Shown: positions 43,290 to 53,255 of the stretch, piece by piece | How the letters are laid out: every line of letters begins with the position of its first letter | Position numbering within the stretch: the first letter of the stretch is position 1 | Source of the DNA: Brooklawnia propionicigenes | Lineage (GTDB): Bacteria > Actinomycetota > Actinomycetes > Propionibacteriales > Propionibacteriaceae | Assembly: GCF_030297015.1 (NCBI RefSeq) | Contig: NZ_AP028056.1 | Coordinates: 2,366,939 to 2,430,938 of the forward strand | Direction of reading: 5' to 3' | Length of the DNA stretch: 64,000 nucleotides | Program-made: the position numbers and the translations under genes | The notes under the pieces: model-generated | The model's database searches: none | The model's input: only the letters and a program-made list of their open reading frames with translations | What the model was told of the DNA's origin: nothing

Positions 43290-43511
43290 ATGGCGAAGAA
43301 AGAAGGAGCACTCGAACTCGAGGGAACAGTGGTCGAAGCCCTACCCAACGCGATGTTCCGTGTTGAGCTGGACAACGGTCACAAGGTGCTTGCCACCATC
43401 AGCGGCAAGATGCGTCAGCACTACATTCGGATCCTTCCGCAGGACCGGGTGGTGGTCGAGTTGTCTCCGTACGATCTGACCCGTGGACGCATCGTCTACC
43501 GCCACAAATAA
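43290..43511 (+). CDS. infA: translation initiation factor IF-1
   Basis: This 73-residue OB-fold factor reads [42 protein letters not shown] in conserved segments and ends [13 protein letters not shown]. It blocks the A site during initiation. CAGGAG is upstream. It starts the infA-rpmJ-rpsM-rpsK-rpsD cluster. Confidence 0.98.
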   Translation: MAKKEGALELEGTVVEALPNAMFRVELDNGHKVLATISGKMRQHYIRILPQDRVVVELSPYDLTRGRIVYRHK

Positions 43512-43526
43512 CAAGGAGAAGCTCGA

Positions 43527-43640
43527 ATGAAGGTTCAGCCGAGCGTCAAGAGGATCTGCGACAACTGCAAGGTGATTCGTCGCCGTGGTGTCGTCCGGGT
43601 GATTTGCACCAACCCGCGGCACAAGCAGCGTCAGGGCTGA
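43527..43640 (+). CDS. rpmJ: 50S ribosomal protein L36
   Basis: A 37-residue protein beginning [20 protein letters not shown] and ending RHKQRQG. It has the zinc-binding CxxC, a third Cys (ICTN) and the His in NPRH, so it is the zinc-containing (C+) form. AAGGAGAA lies upstream. It is 15 nt after infA. Confidence 0.98.
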   Translation: MKVQPSVKRICDNCKVIRRRGVVRVICTNPRHKQRQG

Positions 43641-43850
43641 TCCGACGCAAGACGACCACAACTGAATATCTCAGCAACGTGAGAGCAACCTGACTCTTCG
43701 GAGCCCAGTGACTACCCCCGGACGAAGGCCGGGGACCCAGACCCGGGAAGATTCTCGGCAAGGCGATCTGGGAACGCCTCACGCCACACACCTTCGCGTT
43801 GACCGGCCCCGAAAGAGCCGGCGACGAATGAAACGAAAGGTAACCGCCAC

Positions 43851-44225
43851 ATGGCACGCCTCCAAGGTGTTGACCTTCCGCGCGAGAAGCGTCTGGAAGT
43901 TGCACTCACCTACATCTACGGCATCGGCAAGACCCGTGCCGCCGAAACCCTGGCAGCCACTGGGATCAGTGGTGACATCCGCGTGAAGGACCTCACCGAC
44001 GAGCAACTCGTCGCGCTGCGTGATTTCATGGACGCGAACTACGAGGTCGAAGGCGACCTGCGGCGCTCGGTTGCCGCGGACATCCGCCGCAAGATCGAGA
44101 TCGGCACCTACCAGGGCCGTCGTCACCGCAGCGGCCTACCCGTCCGCGGTCAGCGCACTCGCACCAACGCCCGCACCCGCAAGGGCAAGAAGAAGGCCGT
44201 CGCGGGCAAGAAGAAGGTTCGCTGA
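43851..44225 (+). CDS. rpsM: 30S ribosomal protein S13
   Basis: This 124-residue S13 has [63 protein letters not shown] in conserved pieces and a basic tail. It bridges the 30S head to the 50S. A 210-nt gap with a small CCCCGG/CCGGGG hairpin (43716-43734) separates it from rpmJ. Confidence 0.98.
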   Translation: MARLQGVDLPREKRLEVALTYIYGIGKTRAAETLAATGISGDIRVKDLTDEQLVALRDFMDANYEVEGDLRRSVAADIRRKIEIGTYQGRRHRSGLPVRGQRTRTNARTRKGKKKAVAGKKKVR

Positions 44226-44315
44226 CCCCACACGCCGGGGGTTGCGGTGCGAAGCGCCGACCACCCCGCGGGGTAAGCCCTCACCCAGACATCTGCCAAG
44301 GAGAACAACAGACTT

Positions 44316-44726
44316 ATGGCTACTGCAGGCCGAAAGGGCGCCGCTGCCAAGACGAAGGTGCGGCGCAAGGAAAAGAAGAATGTGGTCACCGGACAGGCCC
44401 ACATCAAGAGCACGTTCAACAACACCATCATCACCATCACCGACGCCAATGGTGCGGTCATCTCGTGGGCCAGCTCGGGCACCGTGGGCTTCAAGGGCTC
44501 GCGCAAGTCGACGCCGTTCGCCGCTCAGATGGCTGCCGAGGCCGCCGGCCGGCGCGCGATGGAGCACGGCATGAAGCGTGTTGATGTTTTCGTCAAGGGT
44601 CCCGGCTCGGGACGTGAGACCGCGATTCGTTCGCTCGGTGCGATCGGGCTCGAGGTGGGCACCATCTCGGATGTCACCCCGACCCCGCACAATGGCTGCC
44701 GCCCGCCGAAGCGCCGTCGCGTCTAA
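44316..44726 (+). CDS. rpsK: 30S ribosomal protein S11
   Basis: This 136-residue S11 has a Lys-rich start, then [41 protein letters not shown] and the C-terminal [16 protein letters not shown]. It lies in the 30S platform near the mRNA exit. It is between rpsM and rpsD in the usual order. Confidence 0.98.
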   Translation: MATAGRKGAAAKTKVRRKEKKNVVTGQAHIKSTFNNTIITITDANGAVISWASSGTVGFKGSRKSTPFAAQMAAEAAGRRAMEHGMKRVDVFVKGPGSGRETAIRSLGAIGLEVGTISDVTPTPHNGCRPPKRRRV

Positions 44727-44758
44727 TCATCCGAGCCTCAGAAAGGACTTAACACACC

Positions 44759-45364
44759 ATGGCCCGTTACACCGGACCCATTACCAAGAAGTCCCGTCGC
44801 CTCGGGACTGACCTGGTCGGAAACGACAAGGCTTTCGAACATCGTCCCTACCCGCCGGGCCAGCACGGCCGCGGGCGGACCAAGGACTCCGAGTACCTGC
44901 TGCAGCTCAAGGAGAAGCAGAAGGCTCGCTACGCGTACGGCGTGCTGGAGAAGCAGTTCCGCCGCTACTACCAGGAGGCCGACCGGCTGCCCGGCAAGAC
45001 CGGTGACACCCTGCTGCAGATCCTCGAATCGCGGCTCGACAATGTCGTGTACCGCGCCGGTTTCGCGTCCACCCGCCGTCAGGCCCGCCAGATGGTCAGC
45101 CATGGCCACTTCCTGGTCAACGGCAAGCGCGTCACCATCCCGAGCTACCGGGTCACCGCGCTCGACATCGTCGACGTGGCCCCCAAGTCGGCCAACCTGA
45201 CTCCGTTCATTATTGCCCGCGAGACCTGGGGCGAGCGCGAGATCCCGGGCTGGTTGACCGTCAAGCCGAACCGCATGCGGATCCTGGTGCACCAGCTGCC
45301 CACCCGCGAGCAGATCGTGATCGACGTCAACGAGCAGGCCATCGTCGAGCTCTACTCGAAGTAA
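44759..45364 (+). CDS. rpsD: 30S ribosomal protein S4
   Basis: This 201-residue S4 starts MARYTGPITKKSRRLG and includes PPGQHGRGRTKDSEYLLQLKEKQKARYAYG and the S4 RNA-binding domain SRLDNVVYRAGFASTRRQARQMVSHGHFLVNG. It lacks the N-terminal cysteine zinc knuckle. S4 initiates 30S assembly and in E. coli represses the alpha operon. Confidence 0.98.
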   Translation: MARYTGPITKKSRRLGTDLVGNDKAFEHRPYPPGQHGRGRTKDSEYLLQLKEKQKARYAYGVLEKQFRRYYQEADRLPGKTGDTLLQILESRLDNVVYRAGFASTRRQARQMVSHGHFLVNGKRVTIPSYRVTALDIVDVAPKSANLTPFIIARETWGEREIPGWLTVKPNRMRILVHQLPTREQIVIDVNEQAIVELYSK

Positions 45365-45375
45365 GCACTGCCAAC

Positions 45376-45400
45376 GGGGCGCGGAACGGTTCCGCGCCCC
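45376..45400 (+). terminator. perfect hairpin between rpsD and rpoA
   Basis: An 11-bp perfect stem (GGGGCGCGGAA / TTCCGCGCCCC) with a 3-nt loop starts 11 nt after the rpsD stop. No T-run follows, so it could be a terminator, an attenuator or a processing site that adjusts rpoA relative to ribosomal proteins. Confidence 0.7.
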
Positions 45401-45445
45401 ACTGATCGCGTCGTCATATAGCGGGCGGCGCGGGAAGGACACCAC

Positions 45446-46471
45446 ATGCTCATCGCACAGCGCCCGACCCTTGTCGAAGAGGTCGTCGCCGACAATCGTT
45501 CACGGTTCGTCATCGAGCCGCTGGAGCCGGGCTTCGGTTACACACTGGGCAACTCGTTGCGCCGGACGCTGCTGTCGTCCATTCCGGGCGCAGCGGTCAC
45601 CAGCATCAAGATCGAGGGCAACCAGCACGAGTTCAGCACCCTGCCCGGGGTGGTTGAGGATGTCACCGAGATCATCCTCAACCTCAAGGGACTGGTGTTG
45701 ACCAGCGACAACGACGAGCCCGTCGCCATGTACCTGCGTAAGTCGGGTGCGGGCGCGGTGACCGCCGCTGACATCGCCGCTCCGGCCGGTGTCGAGGTGC
45801 TCAACCCCGAGCTGCACATCGCCGAGCTCAACGAGAAGGGCGTTATCGAGATGGAGCTCATCGTCGAGCGTGGCCGCGGCTACGTTTCGGCTGCTCAGAA
45901 CGACAACCCGGACGCGGAGATCGGCCGCATCGCTGTCGACTCGATCTACTCGCCGGTCACCAAGGTGACGTACAAGGTCGAGGCCACCCGTGTCGAGACC
46001 CGTACCGACTTCGATCGCCTGATCATCGATGTCGAGACCAAGCCCGCCATCACCCCGCGTGACGCCGTGGCCAGCGCCGGTAAGACCCTGGTCGAGCTGT
46101 TCGGACTGGCACGCGAGCTCAACGCGGAGGCCGAGGGCATCGAGATCGGCCCGAGCCCGATGGACGAGCAGCTGGCCGCGGACCTGCAGCTGCCGGTCGA
46201 GGACCTCAACCTGACCGTCCGCTCGTACAACTGCCTCAAGCGCGAGGGCATCCACACCGTGGGTGAGCTGGTCGGACGCAGCGAACAAGACCTGCTCGAC
46301 ATCCGCAACTTCGGCTCGAAGTCGATCGACGAGGTCAAGCAGAAGCTGGCCGAACTCGGGTTGGCGCTCAAGGACAGCGCTCCCGGCTTCGATCCGCTGG
46401 CCGCCGCCGACCAGTTCGTCGATGCCGATGGCGACGAGGACGACGAGTTCATCGAGACCGAGCAGTACTGA
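45446..46471 (+). CDS. rpoA: DNA-directed RNA polymerase subunit alpha
   Basis: This 341-residue subunit has the N-terminal assembly domain ([30 protein letters not shown] region) and the C-terminal alpha-CTD ([47 protein letters not shown]), with a short acidic tail. It dimerises to nucleate polymerase assembly and contacts UP elements and activators. AGGACAC precedes the ATG. rplQ follows after 29 nt. Confidence 0.99.
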   Translation: MLIAQRPTLVEEVVADNRSRFVIEPLEPGFGYTLGNSLRRTLLSSIPGAAVTSIKIEGNQHEFSTLPGVVEDVTEIILNLKGLVLTSDNDEPVAMYLRKSGAGAVTAADIAAPAGVEVLNPELHIAELNEKGVIEMELIVERGRGYVSAAQNDNPDAEIGRIAVDSIYSPVTKVTYKVEATRVETRTDFDRLIIDVETKPAITPRDAVASAGKTLVELFGLARELNAEAEGIEIGPSPMDEQLAADLQLPVEDLNLTVRSYNCLKREGIHTVGELVGRSEQDLLDIRNFGSKSIDEVKQKLAELGLALKDSAPGFDPLAAADQFVDADGDEDDEFIETEQY

Positions 46472-46500
46472 TCCCTCACTAATTACCTGGAGAACGAATA

Positions 46501-47067
46501 ATGCCCAAGCCAACTAAGGGCCCCCGCCTCGGCGGCAGCCCTGCCCACGAGCGGATCATCTTGGCCAACCTGGCCAGCCAGCTGTTCGAGCATGACCGCA
46601 TCACCACCACCGAGACCCGGGCCCGTCGCGTCCAGCCGTTGGCTGAGCGACTGATCAGCAAGGCCAAGCGCGGTGATCTGCACAACCGCCGGATCGTTCG
46701 CCAGACGATCACCAACCCGGACGTGCTGCACAAGCTCTTCGCCGAGATCGCGCCGGCCATGGAGGGTCGTGAGGGTGGCTACACCCGCATCACCAAGATC
46801 GGTCCGCGCAAGGGCGACAACGCTCCGATGGCGGTCATCGAACTGATCACCACTCCGGTGGCGGCCAAGAAGGCTGCTCCCGCCGCCGCGGACGTCGCTG
46901 CTGCCATCAACGATGCCGCGGCTGCCGAACAGGCCGCGGCCACCGATCTGGTCGAGGCCGCGCAGGCTGCTGCAGACGAGATCGAGACTGCGGCTGATGC
47001 CGAGGTCGTCGCCGACAGCGCCGATGAGGCTGCGGCCGAGACTGCTGACGACCAGGCCAAGGCCTGA
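46501..47067 (+). CDS. rplQ: 50S ribosomal protein L17 with acidic Ala-rich tail
   Basis: This 188-residue L17 has [42 protein letters not shown] and [28 protein letters not shown] in conserved pieces. The L17 core ends near 120; about 68 residues of Ala/Glu/Asp low-complexity sequence follow, a tail seen in other actinobacteria. A strong terminator follows, marking the end of the ribosomal supercluster. Confidence 0.97.
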   Translation: MPKPTKGPRLGGSPAHERIILANLASQLFEHDRITTTETRARRVQPLAERLISKAKRGDLHNRRIVRQTITNPDVLHKLFAEIAPAMEGREGGYTRITKIGPRKGDNAPMAVIELITTPVAAKKAAPAAADVAAAINDAAAAEQAAATDLVEAAQAAADEIETAADAEVVADSADEAAAETADDQAKA

Positions 47068-47086
47068 TCTCCTGCTGATCGCCGAG

Positions 47087-47121
47087 ACCGGCGGTACCCA
47101 CTGCGGGTACCGCCGGTTTTT
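47087..47121 (+). terminator. strong intrinsic terminator after rplQ
   Basis: A perfect 13-bp stem (ACCGGCGGTACCC / GGGTACCGCCGGT) with a 5-nt loop is followed by TTTT. Confidence 0.92.
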
Positions 47122-47187
47122 GCATTGCCGCGCAGGGCCGGACCGGGGCGGATAAACTCATGAGGTTATCTGATCAGGGAGGCGTGA

Positions 47188-48309
47188 ATGGCTCGGCTAC
47201 GGATAGCCCAGCTCGCCAACTTCGTCAGCGAGACCTCGGGCGGTATGAAGATCGCCATCGACGAGCTGGGCCGCGGCTATCTGGCCAGCGGCGCCGACAG
47301 GATGCTGATCATTCCCGGGCCGCGGGATTGCATCACGGACACCGAGATGGGCACCATCGTGCAGGTGCGGGCGCCGAAGGTATCGTCCACTTACCGCATG
47401 ATCGCGGAGCCCCATCGGGTCTTCGACATGCTGGGGCGATTCTCGCCCACGTCGGTGGAATGCTCCGACAAGTGGACGCTGTCGGGTGTCGGACGCTGGG
47501 CTGCGCGGCGCGGCGTGGGTTCGGTGTTGTTCAGCCACGAACGGCTGGACGACATGGCATCGGGCTGGATGCGGTCGGGCACGATCGCGAAACCCGCGGT
47601 TCGGTTGATGATGAACCGTCGTCTGGCCAGGAGTTTCGACATCATCGTGGTGACCTCCGACTACTCGGCGGGCGAATGGTCGGGGCTGGACGTTGATCTG
47701 CGGCAGGTGCCGCTGGGTGTGGACCTGGCGATATTCAATCCCGACAAGGGCGCCCCGAGCGGCGGCGAGCGGGCGTTGCAGCTGTGCTACGCGGGCCGGA
47801 TGTCGCATGAGAAGCATCCGCAACTGGCGGTGGCGGCGGCCGCCGAACTGCACCGCAGGGGAGTGGATTTCGACCTGCACATGTGCGGCACCGGGCCCGA
47901 TCTCAAGGCTCTGCAGGCGCAGGCCGGTCATGCTCCGGTCCACTTCCACGGTTTCGTCGCCGGACGCGAGGAGGTCGCCCGCAGGCTGGCCCGCTCCGAT
48001 ATCTCGCTGTCCGTCAGCCCGACGGAGACCTTCGGTCTTGCGGTACTCGAGGCGCTGGCCTGCGGAACGCCGGTGGTCACCTCCGACCGCGGGGGAGCCA
48101 GCGAACTGATCACCTCCCGCTGTGGCGAGTGGGGCAGCCCCGACTCGTCCGGCATTGCAGACGCCATCGAACGGCTGGCCGGCCGGCTGTCGGCGCAGGT
48201 GCGCATCGCGGCCCGGTCACATGCGTGCGAATTCGATTGGAGCAGGCCGATTTCGCGCATGATGGATATACACGAGCAGGCTGCGGAGAAAGGCAGGCGA
48301 GCACGATGA
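47188..48309 (+). CDS. GT4-family glycosyltransferase
   Basis: This 373-residue GT-B enzyme has an N-terminal Gly-rich acceptor loop (NFVSETSGGMKIAID). The C-terminal donor domain has YAGRMSHEKHPQ, CGTGPDLK and the retaining EX7E motif from E280 to E288 in TETFGLAVLEALACGTPVV. It probably moves a sugar from a nucleotide-sugar donor to a cell-envelope acceptor. ATG with GGGAGG 5 nt upstream. It overlaps the next gene by 4 nt, so the two gene products probably work together. The pair lies where truA often follows rplQ, so it looks like a lineage-specific insertion. Confidence 0.92.
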   Translation: MARLRIAQLANFVSETSGGMKIAIDELGRGYLASGADRMLIIPGPRDCITDTEMGTIVQVRAPKVSSTYRMIAEPHRVFDMLGRFSPTSVECSDKWTLSGVGRWAARRGVGSVLFSHERLDDMASGWMRSGTIAKPAVRLMMNRRLARSFDIIVVTSDYSAGEWSGLDVDLRQVPLGVDLAIFNPDKGAPSGGERALQLCYAGRMSHEKHPQLAVAAAAELHRRGVDFDLHMCGTGPDLKALQAQAGHAPVHFHGFVAGREEVARRLARSDISLSVSPTETFGLAVLEALACGTPVVTSDRGGASELITSRCGEWGSPDSSGIADAIERLAGRLSAQVRIAARSHACEFDWSRPISRMMDIHEQAAEKGRRAR

Positions 48310-48950
48310 ACTCCAAGTGCGCATGGTGGTTGGCCCCGGTGGCGGGCCTCGCAGCGGCGGCCTTCACGCCCGTGGTGCTGCGGGCACCCAAACCTGCGAT
48401 GAATCTTCCGCGCGATGTCCGCGATCTCCACGAAGCCCTCGAGGACTGCCTGGAATCGCGATTGGACGGTTGGGAGCTGGTGGATTTCGCGACCCGCCTG
48501 GTCAACGAGAAGTTCACCCGCTACTCGGTCTGGCATCTGTGGGAGAACTCCGGACTGGCGTTCAAGAACAGCCGCGGGTTCTCCGAGCAGTACAACCTGG
48601 GCTTGGCGCGCGTCTTGTCGGGTCTGGGCTACGACGTGCAGGCTGTGCACGCCAGGCATGTGCATTTCGACCCGGAGCGGCCCGGCACCGAGAGCTGGCG
48701 CAACGGCCACACCTGGCTTCGGGTCAGCTACCGGGGCGAGACCCTGGACGTCTGTGCCTCACGAGCCGGTCATCGCGCCGGGAAGGTGAGTTTCATGCCG
48801 CTCAGTGATCCCCGGCCGGTGCACTTCTGGACGGGCGGTCTGATCCGGCTCGGTCTTGCCGGGCCGGTCACCTACGAGGTGTGGAAGTCGTGGCTTTCCG
48901 GAAGGCCGGTGCCACGCTGGGTCTTCCGTGGCTTCCACGACCGCGGCTGA
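48306..48950 (+). CDS. membrane-anchored transglutaminase-like protein with Ser in place of the nucleophilic Cys
   Basis: This 214-residue protein has an N-terminal hydrophobic segment (6-26). It then has a region resembling the transglutaminase core: RGFSEQYNLGLARVLSGLGYDVQ, then GHTWLRVSYRGETLDV. The His and Asp of the family triad fit H135 and D148, but the usual Cys position is Ser (S93). The nearest Cys, C150, lies after the Asp. It could be a binding pseudoenzyme or a Ser-dependent variant. The assignment rests on motif spacing only. Start by ATGA overlap with the glycosyltransferase gene. Confidence 0.7.
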   Translation: MNSKCAWWLAPVAGLAAAAFTPVVLRAPKPAMNLPRDVRDLHEALEDCLESRLDGWELVDFATRLVNEKFTRYSVWHLWENSGLAFKNSRGFSEQYNLGLARVLSGLGYDVQAVHARHVHFDPERPGTESWRNGHTWLRVSYRGETLDVCASRAGHRAGKVSFMPLSDPRPVHFWTGGLIRLGLAGPVTYEVWKSWLSGRPVPRWVFRGFHDRG

Positions 48951-49025
48951 GTCACCGGGCGCGGAGTTCAGTGGGGCGGTTCGGGCCCTGGAACCCAACA
49001 GACATCTGGAACCCAACAAAGATGC

Positions 49026-49063
49026 AGTAGGGGCTGTGCGGCATGGTCCGCACAGCCCCTACT
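49026..49063. terminator. perfect 16-bp bidirectional terminator
   Basis: AGTAGGGGCTGTGCGG (49026-49041) pairs without mismatch with 49048-49063 around a 6-nt loop. It separates the glycosyltransferase pair from the convergent Rpf gene. Confidence 0.88.
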
Positions 49064-49091
49064 GGCAATCATGAATCGGCGAAGGAGCAGC

Positions 49092-50237
<1,146 letters not shown>

Positions 50238-50246
50238 TCAGTATGT

Positions 50247-50263
50247 GCATCGCTGTGCGATGC
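50247..50263. promoter_or_regulatory. inverted repeat in the rpf leader
   Basis: GCATCGC-TGT-GCGATGC is a perfect 7-bp-arm repeat, 25-41 nt upstream of the minus-strand TTG start. It could be an operator or mRNA hairpin. Confidence 0.5.
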
Positions 50264-50307
50264 TCGGCCAGCTCAGTCGCCTCGGAACCCGCAGGCGGAG
50301 CTTGCGG

Positions 50308-51423
50308 TCAGTACCAGCCATAGGAGTATGAATGCGCCAGTGCTTGCTGCCAGCCGCCATAGCGTTCTTTCACGTACTGGTCGCCCCACTTGAGCGCGAC
50401 GACCGGGTCGGTCCAGTTGGGCCCGAGCTTGGAGCAGGGCAGTGACTGCACTAGGCCGCAGGCGCCACTCGATGCGTTGACCGCACTCGGATTCCAGCTG
50501 GATTCGCGCTGGACCAAGATCTCTGCAGCCGACCAATCCGACTCGGCGATGCCAGCTGCCGACATCCAATCGGCGTGGCTGCCGGTGTAGCTGGTGGCTT
50601 TGGTGCCGACGCTGACCTGCTCGTCAACAGGCTGGGTGATGACCTCTTCGCTCAGCGCGGTGCGCGATTCCTCGGTGCCGTCGACGGTGGTCACCTGGTA
50701 GATGACCTTCTTCTCACCGGCCTTGCCCTCGGTGGTCACCTTGGTGACGCCCTTGGCCAGCGTCGAATCCTCGGTGCGTACGCTCTGATAGTCGATCTTC
50801 TCGGTCTGGTTGACTTCGGAGACATCGACCCGCTGCACCTGCACCGTGGTGCCCTCGGTGAGCGTGGCGGTGCGATCCGGGGTGACGCGGTCGTTGCTGC
50901 CCAACCGGATGCCGGCTTCGTTCAGCAGGCTCTTGACGTCGGCCGCGGTGGTGACAGTATCGATGGTCTGGCCGTCCACGGTGAGGTGGACCGTCTTCGG
51001 GGTGCTGGCGGTGAGGGTGAGACCCTCGCGGCCCAGCGGAGTGGACCGATCGACCGACAGGCGGGTGGCCGGATCGTGCAGGCCGATCTCAGCGAGGGCA
51101 TCCTGCACGGTGGTGGCGGTGGTCCAGTAGGTCTGCGAGACGCCATCGGTGATCACGGTGACCGGACGCACATATTTGACCGTCACTTCGGTGCCGTCGC
51201 TGAGGGGGGTGTTCGCGGCCGGGCTGAGCTCATCGGCATCGTTGATCTGGATGCCGTTGGCGTCCAGGACATCCTGCACCGTCGTGCCCCAGACGTGCAC
51301 GACTTGCTGCTGTCCGTCGATCGTGAGCTCCACAGCCTTGTTGGCGGCGCTGGCGATTCCACCGATGCTCAGGGATGCCACGGTCACGACGCCTGCGACG
51401 GCTATGGTGACGGATCGTTTCAT
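50308..51423 (-). CDS. RpfB-like protein with alternative transglycosylase-type C-terminus
   Basis: This 371-residue protein matches its neighbour in signal helix, three DUF348 repeats and G5 domain (TEKIDYQSVRTEDSTLAKGV), but ends in a different lysozyme-like domain: MSAAGIAESDWSAAEILVQRESSWNPSAVN, GACGLVQSLPCSKLG, ending YSYGWY. This resembles aggregation-promoting-factor/lytic-transglycosylase endings, with E307 the likely catalytic residue. ATG 51423 has GGAG 10 nt upstream and a good promoter; the open frame extends 24 codons further without support. It acts outside the membrane on peptidoglycan. Confidence 0.92.
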   Translation of the reverse strand: MKRSVTIAVAGVVTVASLSIGGIASAANKAVELTIDGQQQVVHVWGTTVQDVLDANGIQINDADELSPAANTPLSDGTEVTVKYVRPVTVITDGVSQTYWTTATTVQDALAEIGLHDPATRLSVDRSTPLGREGLTLTASTPKTVHLTVDGQTIDTVTTAADVKSLLNEAGIRLGSNDRVTPDRTATLTEGTTVQVQRVDVSEVNQTEKIDYQSVRTEDSTLAKGVTKVTTEGKAGEKKVIYQVTTVDGTEESRTALSEEVITQPVDEQVSVGTKATSYTGSHADWMSAAGIAESDWSAAEILVQRESSWNPSAVNASSGACGLVQSLPCSKLGPNWTDPVVALKWGDQYVKERYGGWQQALAHSYSYGWY

Positions 51424-51466
51424 GGATTCGTTTCTCCAGTGCGCTGGACGGCTCGGACAAGACGTA

Positions 51467-51495
51467 AGCCTAGTTGAAACCTGAGAATAATCCAA
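51467..51495 (-). promoter_or_regulatory. promoter of the second rpf-like gene
   Basis: On the minus strand, TTGGAT (51495-51490) and TAGGCT (51472-51467) are 17 nt apart, giving a short leader of about 37-40 nt. Confidence 0.6.
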
Positions 51496-51614
51496 GAAAA
51501 ACTGAAGAGTTGTACATAATGCCTAGTCAGCGCTGCCTGCTATTTCTGAACATCTCTCAGATGGGTACCGGTGCCCCGCGGATTCCGGCGACGATGAAGG
51601 CTGCGAACACAGCA

Positions 51615-51646
51615 AAGCGCCCCCGTCCACGAGGACGAGGGCGCTT
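51615..51646 (-). terminator. terminator after the superoxide dismutase gene
   Basis: AAGCGCCCCCGTCC (51615-51628) pairs with GGACGAGGGCGCTT (51633-51646) with one mismatch. It lies 24 nt past the sod stop. Confidence 0.8.
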
Positions 51647-51669
51647 GGAGACAGCGATGAATCAGGTGC

Positions 51670-52272
51670 TTACTTGGCCGAAGCCTTCGCGAAGCGTTCG
51701 GCGACGTCGCTCCAGTTGACGATGTTCCAGAACGCAGTCACATAGTCTGCCTTGACGTTTTTGTACTGCAGGTAGAAGGCGTGCTCCCACATGTCGAGCA
51801 ACAGCAGCGGGACCGAGCCCACCGGCAGGTTGTTCTGCTGATCGTAGAAGGCCAAGGTGTTGAGACGGCCCGCGATGGGATCGTAGACCAGTGCGCCCCA
51901 ACCCGATCCCTGGATCGACTTGGCGGCTTCGCTGAACTGGGCGCGGAAGCCTTCGAAAGTGCCGAAGTACTCGTCGATAGCGGCAGCGAGTTCGCCATCG
52001 GGACGCTCGGGAGCGCTCGGGGCGAGGTTCTTCCAGAAGACGCTGTGATTGGTGTGGCCACCGAGGTTGAAGGCGAGATCCTTCTCGAGCTTGCTGATTG
52101 CTCCGAACTCGCCCTTGTCGCGCGCCTCCGCCAGCTTGTCCAGTGCGGTATTGGCGCCATCAACATAGGCCTTGTGATGCTTGTCATGGTGCAATTGCAT
52201 GATCTCGGCGCTGATATAGGGCTCCAGCGCGCTGTAGTCATAGTCGAGATCGGGCAGGGTGTAAATGGCCAT
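51670..52272 (-). CDS. sodA: superoxide dismutase (Fe/Mn)
   Basis: This 200-residue enzyme turns superoxide into peroxide and oxygen. It has [34 protein letters not shown] with the first metal His, [14 protein letters not shown] with the second, and [16 protein letters not shown] with the Asp and last His. Iron or manganese use cannot be decided from sequence here. GAGGAAAGAAG precedes the ATG. Confidence 0.96.
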   Translation of the reverse strand: MAIYTLPDLDYDYSALEPYISAEIMQLHHDKHHKAYVDGANTALDKLAEARDKGEFGAISKLEKDLAFNLGGHTNHSVFWKNLAPSAPERPDGELAAAIDEYFGTFEGFRAQFSEAAKSIQGSGWGALVYDPIAGRLNTLAFYDQQNNLPVGSVPLLLLDMWEHAFYLQYKNVKADYVTAFWNIVNWSDVAERFAKASAK

Positions 52273-52396
52273 AGTCGCTTCTTTCCTCTCCCATGCGGGG
52301 TCTGGTTGTGGTCCCGGAAATGCCGAAGCCGGGCGCCGTCAACTTGTAAAGCGACGCCCGGCCCCGCGTTTATTCCGGACTGATCAGGATTGGGGT

Positions 52397-52591
52397 TCAG
52401 TCCTTCAGGTCGTCGGCAGCATCCTTAACAGCATCTTTGATCTGTTCGGCTGCCTGCTTGGCCTTTGCCTTGGCCTGGTCGGCTTTGCCCTCGGCCTCGA
52501 GACGCTCATTGTCGCTAGCGCTCCCGACGCCTTCCTTGATTTTTCCGCCGACCTCTTGAGCCTTGTTCTTGATGTCGTCGCCCAAACCCAT
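52397..52591 (-). CDS. CsbD-like stress protein
   Basis: This 64-residue protein matches the CsbD family (GDDIKNKAQEVGGKIKEGVG, NERLEAEGKADQAKAKAKQA), predicted all-helical and highly charged. In Bacillus csbD is a general-stress gene; the biochemical role is unknown. AGGAGGTC sits 4-11 nt before the ATG. It is adjacent to sodA on the same strand but separated by 124 nt. Confidence 0.9.
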   Translation of the reverse strand: MGLGDDIKNKAQEVGGKIKEGVGSASDNERLEAEGKADQAKAKAKQAAEQIKDAVKDAADDLKD

Positions 52592-52655
52592 GATGACCTC
52601 CTGTGCTAGTCGTACAGTTCTCCGTTCACCCTAGGCGGCATGGGTACCAATAAGG

Positions 52656-53255
52656 TCAGGTTCGCTCTACGCGGAAAACCCGGAAGCCCTTCGCCGAACC
52701 AATTCGGTCGGCCTGCCAGCCCTCGGTGTTGAGCCAGGACTGCAACGAGTCGGCGCCGAGGTTCTTGCCCACGACCAGCCAGGCCAGTCCGCCGGGACGC
52801 AGCCTGGGCAGCCAGGTCGACAGCATCTCGTGGAGCGCCTGCTTGCCGATCCGGATCGGCGGATTCGACCAGATCTCGTCGTAGCTCGCGTCGCTGGACG
52901 CCAGCTCCTCCGGACGCGAAGCGTGCACTCGATCACCGACCCCCAAGGCCTCGGCGTTCTCCCTGGTCAGCTGGAGAGCCAGATCGTTGACGTCGACTGC
53001 GTCCACCCGGGCATCAGGGCATTCGGTTGCCAGTGCCACGGCGATGGGTCCGAATCCGCAGCCCAGGTCGAGCAGTCGCGTCGCGTCAGGGCCGGGGGGC
53101 TCGGTGGTGCGGAAGAGCACCCGTGTCCCGAGGTCGAGCCGGTGGGAGCTGAAGACTCCCGGGGCCGACGTGAACTCGTAGTCGTGATCCCAGATCGTGG
53201 CGTGCACCAGGTGCCGGGACGCCTGCGATGCCGGGGTTTCGAAATAGTGACTCAT
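52656..53255 (-). CDS. RsmC/MTS-type class I methyltransferase
   Basis: This 199-residue SAM-dependent methyltransferase has LLDLGCGFGPIAVAL (SAM binding), VDAVDVNDLAL and SNPPIRIGK. The NPP motif is typical of N-methylation of guanine or adenine, as in RsmC (16S rRNA m2G). It lacks the N-terminal half of E. coli RsmC. Here it follows truA with an ATGA overlap and a perfect AGGAGGT, so RNA modification is likely. Confidence 0.88.
   Translation of the reverse strand: MSHYFETPASQASRHLVHATIWDHDYEFTSAPGVFSSHRLDLGTRVLFRTTEPPGPDATRLLDLGCGFGPIAVALATECPDARVDAVDVNDLALQLTRENAEALGVGDRVHASRPEELASSDASYDEIWSNPPIRIGKQALHEMLSTWLPRLRPGGLAWLVVGKNLGADSLQSWLNTEGWQADRIGSAKGFRVFRVERT

Noticed and set aside
51424-51660. 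A cyclic-di-AMP (ydaO-type) riboswitch upstream of the Rpf-like gene
   Set aside because: Such riboswitches often precede actinobacterial rpf genes, but the candidate promoter leaves only about 40 nt of leader and no conserved core was seen.
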